Origin: Limnoglobus roseus
Lineage (GTDB): Bacteria; Planctomycetota; Planctomycetia; Gemmatales; Gemmataceae
Assembly: GCF_008254045.1 (NCBI RefSeq)
Contig: NZ_CP042425.1
Span: 8,384,163-8,448,162 of the forward strand
Length of the DNA: 64,000 bases
Direction of reading: 5' to 3'
This document shows, in pieces, positions 36,592 through 43,072 of this stretch. The notes beneath the pieces are model-generated. The model saw only the letters and a list, made by a program, of their open reading frames with translations. It did not search any database and was not told the DNA's origin. How positions within the stretch are numbered: the first letter of the stretch is position 1; each line of letters starts with the position of its first letter. The position numbers were made by a program, and so were the translations under genes.

Positions 36592-37449
36592 ATGATTCGG
36601 TTCGGCCTCGCGGTCCTGTTCGCTTCGCTCGGCTCGTCGGCGTTCGCCCAAAACTTACTTCGGTTCCAATGGAAGGCGGGGGAGCAACTCGCGTTCTCGG
36701 TGGTGCAAGACACCACGATCAGCGAGACGGCCCCTCTGCAAACCGGCGGCAAGCCGGAGACGCTGACGACCACCACGAAGCTGGCCATCGGCAAGCGATG
36801 GGACGTGAAAGACGTGGACGCCACCGGCACGGCCACGCTGACACTGACCATCACGGCGATGAAGCAAGAAATCTCGAAGCCGCTCGTCGGCAAAGACGGC
36901 AAAATCGCCCTCGACACGATCGTGATGGACTCGGCCACGCCCGACGGGGCGAAGGAAATGGCCGAGTACCTGAACAAACCAATTCTCACGGCGAAGGTCG
37001 ATGCTCGCGGCGGCGTGATCGAAGCGAAAGCGGTGGCCGGCGAATCGACGACCAACCGCCTCCAGGCCGAACTGCCCTTCCGCGTGCAACTGCCGGAGCA
37101 GGCGGTGGCCGTCAACGGAACGTGGGAGCGGACGTTCAACGTGAAACTCGACCCGCCGCTCGGCATCGGCGAAGCCCACGAGGCGAAGCAGACCTACACA
37201 CACCGCGCCACCAACGGCGGTTACGCCGTCATCGGCCTGACGACGGCGTTCAAGAGTTTGCCGATTGCGGCGGCCGAACAGCAACCGCTCATCCCGTGGC
37301 TGTGGGAGGGCGACGTGTTCGTCGAGATCGAGAAGGGCCGGTACGCTGGGGCGAAGCTGACCGCGAAGAAAACGATCGCCAATCACCAGGGTGAAGGAAC
37401 GAAATTCGTCTTCGAGAGTACGTACACGGAAGCGGCCGCCGGGAAGTGA
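36592..37449 (+). CDS. Secreted hypothetical protein
   Basis: 285 residues from the ATG at 36592, chosen for GGAGG 8 bases upstream; the longer frame to 35698 is antisense to trpC. The signal peptide MIRFGLAVLFASLGSSAFA is followed by a beta-rich body starting LLRFQWKAGEQLAFSVVQ, then TATLTLTITAMKQEI and a central DARGGVIEAK. The pattern of a threonine-rich strand after xLRFxWxxGxxLxYxV is common in exported planctomycete proteins (DUF6263-like); assignment is tentative. No enzymatic motif. Followed by tRNA-Gly. Confidence 0.75.
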   Translation: MIRFGLAVLFASLGSSAFAQNLLRFQWKAGEQLAFSVVQDTTISETAPLQTGGKPETLTTTTKLAIGKRWDVKDVDATGTATLTLTITAMKQEISKPLVGKDGKIALDTIVMDSATPDGAKEMAEYLNKPILTAKVDARGGVIEAKAVAGESTTNRLQAELPFRVQLPEQAVAVNGTWERTFNVKLDPPLGIGEAHEAKQTYTHRATNGGYAVIGLTTAFKSLPIAAAEQQPLIPWLWEGDVFVEIEKGRYAGAKLTAKKTIANHQGEGTKFVFESTYTEAAAGK

Positions 37450-37517
37450 ACGAAAATTTCGCCGACGGTTGCCCTTGCTATTTCGATCGCCGGCCGTAGT
37501 ATTCCCCCACAAGATTC

Positions 37518-37589
37518 GCGGGTGTAACTCAGTGGTAGAGTACCTCGTTGCCAACGAGGTTGTCGTGGGTTCAAGTCCCATCACCCGCT
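37518..37589 (+). tRNA. tRNA-Gly(GCC)
   Basis: A complete cloverleaf of 72 bases. Acceptor arms GCGGGTG/CACCCGC pair over seven bases, the D-arm is ACTC-AGTGGTA-GAGT, the anticodon stem CCTCG/CGAGG encloses loop TTGCCAA with anticodon GCC at 37550-37552, and the T-arm is GTGGG-TTCAAGT-CCCAT. The discriminator base is T, normal for bacterial tRNA-Gly. The 3' CCA is not encoded. A hairpin terminator follows 4 bases later. Confidence 0.96.
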
Positions 37590-37593
37590 CTCC

Positions 37594-37625
37594 GAAAGCC
37601 CAGCGACACCCGTCGCTGGGCTTTC
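37594..37625 (+). terminator. Hairpin terminator after tRNA-Gly
   Basis: GAAAGCCCAGCGAC / GTCGCTGGGCTTTC, a 14-base perfect stem with a 4-base loop and TCGTT after it. It ends the tRNA transcript before tig. The AAAGCCCAG/CTGGGCTTT ends match those of the hairpin at 17566. Confidence 0.8.
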
Positions 37626-37722
37626 TCGTTCCGGGGCTTCCCCCGGTACGGGGTTTTCCATAACCTCAACGATTACCAAAACCGCGGCAGAATGCCGTGG
37701 CGTTATCCGAAATGGTGGGCCG

Positions 37723-39213
37723 ATGAGCGAAACTGAAACCGCGACGAAGACGGACTCCATCACCGCCCCGGACGCGATGGACAAGAAGCTGCCGCAGACG
37801 GTGGAGATCAAGGACGCCGGGCCGTGCAAGAAGCACGTCAAGGTGACCGTCGATCGCGCGGTCATCGACACCCGCTTCGACGAGAAGTTCACCGACATCG
37901 TCCGCAGCAACGACGTGCAGATCAACGGCTTCCGGCCGAAGAAGGCTCCGCGGAAGATGATCGAGCAGCGGTACAAGAAGGCCGTCGCCTCGGAAATTAA
38001 GACCGAAGTGCTGATGGCCAGCCTCGAACAACTCGCCGACGAGCAGCAGATTTCGCCGCTCGCCCCGCCCGACCTGAACCCGCACACCATCGTCATCCCC
38101 GAGAGCGGCCCGTTCATTTACGAGTTCGACATCGAAGTCCGCCCGGAGTTCGACCTGCCGAACTTCAAGGGCTTGAAGCTCCGCAAGCCAGTCCACGCGA
38201 TCACCGACGAGGACGTGAAGCGGGAAACCGCCCGCATCCTCGAACCCTACGGCCAAGTGGTGCCGAAGGAAGGGGATAACCCGACGGTCGCCCTCAACGA
38301 CATCATCACCGTCGACCTGACGATCAAGCACGACGGCCGAGAACTGAACACGATCAAAGAAACGCGGATGAAGGTCGAGAAGCGGCTCGCCCTCGCCGAC
38401 GGCGTCGCGGAAGACTTCGGCAAGACGCTCAGCGGGGCGAAGGTCGGCGAAGAACGCACGGTGAACATCGTGCTGTCGAAGGAAATCCAGAACCCGGCCC
38501 TCGCCGGTGCGACGGTGCAGGCGACCTTCAAGATTCTCGACGTCAAGACGATCAAGTTGCCAGAGTTGAACGCGGAAACGGTCACGGAGTTCGGCGTCAA
38601 GGGCGTCGAACAATTCAACGAACTGATCCGCGTCCGCCTCGAACGGCAAATGGAGTACGTCCAACGCCAGGCGGCCCGGACGGAAGTCTTCAAGCAACTC
38701 GCCGGCGAACAGAAGTGGGATCTGCCGGAAGACCTGCTGAAGCGACAAGCCCGCAAGACCCTGGCCCGCCGCGTGATGGAAATGAGGTCGTCGGGCATGA
38801 CCGACGACCAGATCGCCGGCCGCCAGCGGATGCTCGAAATCGACGCGATTCGCAGCACCTCAGAGGCCCTGAAGGAGCACTTCGTCCTCCAGAAGATCGC
38901 GGAAGTCGAGAAGCTGGAAATCGAAGACGCGGACATCGAGAACGAAATCGCGGAAGTCGCGGAGCGAAGCGGCGAGAGCTACCGCAAGGTGCGGGCCCGC
39001 ATGGAAAAGGACGACCTGATCGAAGCCCTCGCCACGGAACTGCTGGAACGCAAGGCCCTCGACCTCGTGCTGCAAGACGCGACCTACGACGAGTACGAGT
39101 GGAACCCGGCCGCCGACGACCAGGACGAAGTTTCCACCATCTCCAACGAGACGATCACGGAAGAACAATCCGCCGCACCGGCCCCAGCCGCCGAAGGCGA
39201 AGCGAAGGGCTAA
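37723..39213 (+). CDS. tig: Trigger factor
   Basis: 496 residues; a longer N-terminus and acidic tail than the 430-residue E. coli protein. Ribosome-associated chaperone. The ribosome-docking signature is clear in NGFRPKKAPRKMIEQRY (about residues 67-83). The PPIase region (about 165-260) is recognisable by its position and strand pattern but has diverged: the conserved FxxG and GFE loops of active FKBP-type domains are not obvious, so prolyl isomerase activity is doubtful. A helical C-terminal domain follows, and the last 40 residues are Glu/Asp/Ala-rich. Next to the two clpP genes as in many bacteria, without clpX. Confidence 0.92.
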   Translation: MSETETATKTDSITAPDAMDKKLPQTVEIKDAGPCKKHVKVTVDRAVIDTRFDEKFTDIVRSNDVQINGFRPKKAPRKMIEQRYKKAVASEIKTEVLMASLEQLADEQQISPLAPPDLNPHTIVIPESGPFIYEFDIEVRPEFDLPNFKGLKLRKPVHAITDEDVKRETARILEPYGQVVPKEGDNPTVALNDIITVDLTIKHDGRELNTIKETRMKVEKRLALADGVAEDFGKTLSGAKVGEERTVNIVLSKEIQNPALAGATVQATFKILDVKTIKLPELNAETVTEFGVKGVEQFNELIRVRLERQMEYVQRQAARTEVFKQLAGEQKWDLPEDLLKRQARKTLARRVMEMRSSGMTDDQIAGRQRMLEIDAIRSTSEALKEHFVLQKIAEVEKLEIEDADIENEIAEVAERSGESYRKVRARMEKDDLIEALATELLERKALDLVLQDATYDEYEWNPAADDQDEVSTISNETITEEQSAAPAPAAEGEAKG

Positions 39214-39306
39214 CGGGTGTCGAGCACCCGCGGAAAGTGTGACCCACTTTCGTACGCGATCTGTTGACGCCCGGCGTACAGTATTAAAGACGTTCGGTTG
39301 CACGAA

Positions 39307-39333
39307 GGGGGGCGTCAGCCCCCCATTTTTTTT
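39307..39333 (+). terminator. Intrinsic terminator between tig and clpP1
   Basis: GGGGGGC-GTCA-GCCCCCC with a run of eight T starting two bases later: a textbook Rho-independent terminator, the only one in the window with a long T-tract. It lies 20 bases before the clpP1 start. Since no clpP1 promoter fits between the hairpin and the ATG, it may also act as an attenuator in the clpP1 leader. Confidence 0.85.
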
Positions 39334-39353
39334 CGCCCACGAAAGGCACCTTC

Positions 39354-40019
39354 ATGCTCCCGCCATTTGACCCGCTCGGCGCGATGGGACCGCTCGCGAA
39401 TGTCATGGACCCGGTCGCCCAGCGCGGCCAGTACTCCCGCCAGCGGACGATGACCCTCGGCGACCTGCTCCTCGAGAACCGCATCGTGTTCATCGGCAGT
39501 TCGCCCGAAACCGGCGGCAGCCCGGTCATCACCGACTACCTCGCGAACATCACGATCCAGAAGCTCTTGTTCCTCGTCACCGAGAACAAGACGGCCGACA
39601 TCCACATGTACATCAACAGCCCCGGCGGCAGCGTGTCGGCCGGCCTCGCGCTGTACGACGCGATGCAGTTCGTCGAGTGCCCGATCCACACGTACTGCAT
39701 GGGCCTCGCCGCCAGCATGGCCAGCGTGCTGTTGTGCGCCGGCTCGAAGGGCAAGCGGTACTGCCTGCCGAACAGCAAGGTGATGATCCACCAGCCCTAC
39801 GGCCAGGTCGGCGGGCAGGTCTCGGACATCGAGATTCAGGCGAACGAACTCATCAAGACGCACGACCGCCTGAACCAGATCATGTCCGACCACACCGGCC
39901 AACCGCTGAGCGTCATCGCCAAGGAGAGCGACCGCGACCGCTACTTCACGGCCTTCGAGGCGAAGGAGTTCGGCCTCGTGGACGACGTGCTGACGAAGCC
40001 GGTGGATGGCAAGAAGTAA
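39354..40019 (+). CDS. clpP: ATP-dependent Clp protease proteolytic subunit, variant paralogue
   Basis: 221 residues. Serine peptidase barrel subunit that degrades proteins unfolded by ClpX or ClpA/C. The catalytic triad is complete: Ser121 in GLAASMAS, His146 in VMIHQPYG, Asp195 in SDRDRYF; INSPGGSVSAGLALYDAM is intact. The N-terminus is longer and differs (Met/Pro-rich 30 residues), and the handle region has QVGGQVSDIEIQ. The window PETGGSPVITDY replaces the usual xVxDxxAN block, so this is the divergent copy. clpP2 follows after 159 bases. Probably forms mixed or alternative rings. Confidence 0.93.
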   Translation: MLPPFDPLGAMGPLANVMDPVAQRGQYSRQRTMTLGDLLLENRIVFIGSSPETGGSPVITDYLANITIQKLLFLVTENKTADIHMYINSPGGSVSAGLALYDAMQFVECPIHTYCMGLAASMASVLLCAGSKGKRYCLPNSKVMIHQPYGQVGGQVSDIEIQANELIKTHDRLNQIMSDHTGQPLSVIAKESDRDRYFTAFEAKEFGLVDDVLTKPVDGKK

Positions 40020-40178
40020 CGGTTATTCCGACCCGCGCGGTTGACGCCCGCGGACCGAACATTCCCGTCGGGCCGACGCCCGGCGACAATCGGGCGGAAC
40101 CCCCGCCCGACCCCACTCACACCAGAACGCACCGGCCGCCGATAACACGGGTGCGGCCGTCTGCGAGGAGGTCCGACG

Positions 40179-40790
40179 ATGCCGCTAGTACCGATGGTGA
40201 TCGACAGTAAGGGCCGCGAGGAACGGGCCTACGACATTTACAGCCGCCTGCTGAAAGACCGGATCGTCTTCCTGCAAGGCGTGGTCCAAGACGACATGGC
40301 GAACTTGATCGTCGCCCAGTTGCTGTACCTCCAGTTCGAGGACCCGAAGGCCGACATCCACCTGTACATCAACAGTCCCGGTGGCAGCGTCTCGGCCGGC
40401 CTTGCGATCTACGACACGATGCAGTTCTTGACCTGTTCGGTCTCGACCTACTGTATCGGCATGGCGGCGAGCATGGGGGCGGTCTTGCTGACCGCCGGGG
40501 CCGCCGGCAAGCGGTACGCCCTGCCGAACGCCCGGATCATGATCCACCAGCCGCTCGCCGGCATGGAGGGGACGAGTTCCGAGATTCAGATTCACGTGAA
40601 GGAGTTCTTGAAGACCAAGAAGAAGCTGAACGAGATTCTGAAGCGCCACACCGGGAAGTCGCTGGAGCAGATCGAGAAGGACACCGACCGCGACAACTTC
40701 ATGGCGTCGGTCGAGGCGAAAGAATACGGGCTGATCGACAACGTGTTGGAGCGCATGCCCGACGGCATGGGCCGACCCAAAACGGACTGA
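40179..40790 (+). CDS. clpP: ATP-dependent Clp protease proteolytic subunit, canonical copy
   Basis: 203 residues; GAGGAGG lies about 8 bases before the ATG, the best ribosome site in this cluster. Close to E. coli ClpP in every block: LVPMVIDSKGREERAYDIYS start, DDMANLIVAQLL, INSPGGSVSAGLAIYDTM and the triad Ser98 (GMAASMGA), His123 (IMIHQPLAG), Asp172 (TDRDNF). No clpX follows; instead a lipoprotein gene begins within 30-50 bases. The ATPase partner must be encoded elsewhere. Confidence 0.95.
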   Translation: MPLVPMVIDSKGREERAYDIYSRLLKDRIVFLQGVVQDDMANLIVAQLLYLQFEDPKADIHLYINSPGGSVSAGLAIYDTMQFLTCSVSTYCIGMAASMGAVLLTAGAAGKRYALPNARIMIHQPLAGMEGTSSEIQIHVKEFLKTKKKLNEILKRHTGKSLEQIEKDTDRDNFMASVEAKEYGLIDNVLERMPDGMGRPKTD

Positions 40791-40817
40791 CCGCGGCGAG
40801 AGCCGTGGCGGGGCAGG

Positions 40818-41687
40818 ATGCACACCACGGACGCAAACAACATGAGCCGACCCCGTCGCGATTTTTCGCGGTGGCGTCGGCTCATGTTGTTATGTGTGCT
40901 GCTCACCGCCGGGTGCAAGTCCAGCCCGCGGTACGATCTGATCGAAGCGGAACTGCGGACCCGCGAGCGCGAACTCGCGGCCGCCAAGTCGGAACTCCGC
41001 AACAGCCGTCAGTTGAACGAAGCCTATCAACGTCAGTCCCGCGGTCCGGTCACCGGCGAGGACTGCGTCGGCGGTGCGTTTCAACCGTTGAAGGAACTGA
41101 TACTCGGCAGCGGCACCGGCGGTGCGGACAACGACGGCCAACCCGGCGATGAGGCGTTGCAGGTCGTGCTCGTCCCGCGGGACGAAGACAACTCCGCCGT
41201 GAAGGTGCCGGCCACCGTCACGGTCCTCGCGTATGAAGTCTCACGAAGCGGCACGAAGACCGCCATCGGCCGGTGGGACGTATCCGCGGACCAACTTCAC
41301 AAGACGTGGCGGAGCGGCCTGTTCGCCACCGGTTACTACGTCCTCTTGCAATGGGACCAACTCCCGGCCACGGAGAAGGTACGGTTGGTCGTACAGATGA
41401 AAACCCTCGACGGCCGGGCGTTCGAGGCCGACAAGGACATCACCGTCCGCGTCCTCCCCGGCGTCGCTCCCGGTAACCGCGACCCTGGCCCGCCGGTCTT
41501 CGGCCCGCAACCCGGCCCACTTCCGCCGACGGGGGGGCCGACGCCGTGGATTCCGGCCCCCGCTGTTCCGACCGCACCGTCGGTCCCACCGCCTATCGCC
41601 CCGCCGATGATTGATGAACTGCCGCCGCCGGCGGAGAACCGCTCGCAACGCCCGGTGACGCTGGCACCGGCTCGGCCTCGCGGTTGA
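40818..41687 (+). CDS. Putative lipoprotein with coiled coil and Pro-rich tail
   Basis: 289 residues from the ATG at 40818 (GGGG shortly upstream); an ATG at 40842 would give 281 residues and a more usual 25-residue signal. The lipobox LLTAGC ends at Cys33. A short coiled coil follows (IEAELRTRERELAAAKSEL, about 40-60), then a beta-rich domain of about 110 residues with YEVSRSGTKTAIGRWDVS and TGYYVLLQWDQL, and a long tail of Pro/Gly/Ala. A cell-envelope role is likely but not defined. The coding start lies in a strong palindrome (40837-40890). Confidence 0.78.
   Translation: MHTTDANNMSRPRRDFSRWRRLMLLCVLLTAGCKSSPRYDLIEAELRTRERELAAAKSELRNSRQLNEAYQRQSRGPVTGEDCVGGAFQPLKELILGSGTGGADNDGQPGDEALQVVLVPRDEDNSAVKVPATVTVLAYEVSRSGTKTAIGRWDVSADQLHKTWRSGLFATGYYVLLQWDQLPATEKVRLVVQMKTLDGRAFEADKDITVRVLPGVAPGNRDPGPPVFGPQPGPLPPTGGPTPWIPAPAVPTAPSVPPPIAPPMIDELPPPAENRSQRPVTLAPARPRG
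40837..40890 (+). promoter_or_regulatory. Strong palindrome over the lipoprotein signal-peptide codons
   Basis: Arms ACAACATGAGCCGAC (40837-40851) and GTCGGCTCATGTTGT (40876-40890) are perfect reverse complements. The inner CGCGA/TCGCG adds five more pairs around a TTTT loop. The left arm includes the ATG at 40842 and the right arm encodes the start of the hydrophobic core. It may terminate clpP2 transcription or sequester the start in the mRNA. Confidence 0.6.
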
Positions 41688-41696
41688 TCGTGGCCA

Positions 41697-41757
41697 GCCG
41701 AACGCCGTAAGGAGTCGAGTGAGGGCCATTCACCCGACTCCTTACGGCGTTCGGCTC
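41697..41757. repeat. Intergenic palindrome, family copy C (22 bp arms)
   Basis: Arms AGCCGAACGCCGTAAGGAGTCG and its exact reverse complement at 41736-41757, with four further pairs inward. The loop region contains GGCCATTCACCCG, as in the loop and right arm of copy A at 25202-25212, and the outer arms resemble copies A and B with paired base changes. Lies between the lipoprotein stop and hemW. Confidence 0.75.
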
Positions 41758-41782
41758 GTCGGCGATCCGCTAGAATGCCCGC

Positions 41783-42940
41783 ATGTTCACCGACCCGCCG
41801 TGGCTGCAACCGCGAACCGCCTACCTGCACGTCCCGTTCTGCGGCCACCATTGCGGCTACTGCGACTTCGCCGTCACGGCCGGCCAGGACCACCTCATCG
41901 AACTGTACCTCGACGCCCTCGAACTCGAACTCGCCGCGCTCGGCCAACCGCAGCCGGTCGAAACGATCTTCGTCGGCGGCGGCACGCCGACGTACCTGAC
42001 GGCGAAGCAACTCCGCCGGTTGCTGGAAGCGATCCACAAGTGGCTGCCGATCATTTCGCCGGGGTCACACGAGTTCTCGGTCGAATCGACGCCGGAAAGC
42101 CTCGACGCGGAGAAGGTGCACCTCCTCGCCGCGTTCGGCGTGAACCGCGTCAGCATCGGCGTGCAGTCGTTCCACCCGCACCTGCTCGCGGCGCTCGAAC
42201 GGCGGCACGGGGTAGAGCAGATTCCGCAGGCGGTGGAGATGGTTCGCAAACAAATTCCCGCGATCTCCTTCGACCTGATCTTCGCCGCCCCCGGCCAGAC
42301 GTTGGCACAATGGGAAGCCGACCTCGACGCGGCTCTCGCGTTCGATCCGGACCACGTCTCGACCTACGGCCTGACCTACGAGAAGGGCACGCCGCTCTGG
42401 AAGGACCGCGAACGCGGGGCGGTGCGAACGGTGGACGAGGACAACGAACTCGCGATGTACGAGCACGCGATGGACCGGCTGGCAGCGGCCGGTTTCGAGC
42501 ACTACGAGATTTCGAACTTCGCGAAGCCCGGGAAGAGGTGCCGGCACAACGACCGGTACTGGGCGAACGAAGCCTACTTCGGCGTCGGCGTCGGCGCGGC
42601 CCGGTATGTGCAATGGGTTCGCGAGTTGAACGTCCGCGACACGAAGCTCTACGTCCGCCGCGTTCTCGCCGGCGAGACGCCGACGTACCAGAGCGAAGAG
42701 TTGGACCCGCGCGAGCGGGCGTTCGAAACAATCGCCACGCAATTGCGGCGGGCCGACGGCGTGCGGCGGGATCGTTTCCGCGACCAGACGGGGTTCGAGT
42801 TGGATGAACTCATCGGCGACTGGGTGCGGGACTTCACGGCGAACGGATTGCTTCTCGACGACGACTCATCCGTGCGGTTGACGCGCCGGGGGAAATGCCT
42901 CGCGGATGGGATAGTCACTTCTGTGATGAAGAGTCGGTGA
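41783..42940 (+). CDS. hemW: Radical SAM haem chaperone HemW / coproporphyrinogen oxidase-like protein
   Basis: 385 residues. The N-terminal FCGHHCGYCDF carries the CxxxCxxC cluster ligands Cys20, Cys24 and Cys27. It is followed by TIFVGGGTPTYLT, ESTPESLDAEK, RVSIGVQSFHPHLLAALERRH and a GLTYEKGTPLWK block, all typical of the HemN/HemW group. The short N-terminus without the extra conserved residues of HemN favours HemW, a haem-delivering chaperone, over an active coproporphyrinogen III dehydrogenase. Length matches HemW. It stands alone between two palindromes. Confidence 0.9.
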   Translation: MFTDPPWLQPRTAYLHVPFCGHHCGYCDFAVTAGQDHLIELYLDALELELAALGQPQPVETIFVGGGTPTYLTAKQLRRLLEAIHKWLPIISPGSHEFSVESTPESLDAEKVHLLAAFGVNRVSIGVQSFHPHLLAALERRHGVEQIPQAVEMVRKQIPAISFDLIFAAPGQTLAQWEADLDAALAFDPDHVSTYGLTYEKGTPLWKDRERGAVRTVDEDNELAMYEHAMDRLAAAGFEHYEISNFAKPGKRCRHNDRYWANEAYFGVGVGAARYVQWVRELNVRDTKLYVRRVLAGETPTYQSEELDPRERAFETIATQLRRADGVRRDRFRDQTGFELDELIGDWVRDFTANGLLLDDDSSVRLTRRGKCLADGIVTSVMKSR

Positions 42941-42975
42941 AACGGAAGTCGAGGTAAAGAGATTGCCAGATGTAA

Positions 42976-43048
42976 GGCGAGCGGCCCGGCGTGAGCGGAC
43001 CGTGTCAGCAAGTATCAGACACGGCCCGCTCACGCCGGGCCGCTCGCC
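42976..43048. repeat. Intergenic palindrome, family copy D (31 bp arms)
   Basis: Arms 42976-43006 and 43018-43048 match at 30 of 31 positions around an 11-base loop. It starts GGCGAGC like copies A and B, and shares the GGCGT-AG layout, but the rest differs. Sits between the convergent hemW and the large secreted-protein gene, so it can act as a terminator for both. Confidence 0.75.
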
Positions 43049-43072
43049 GTTGAATTCGGACGGAAGCCGCGG

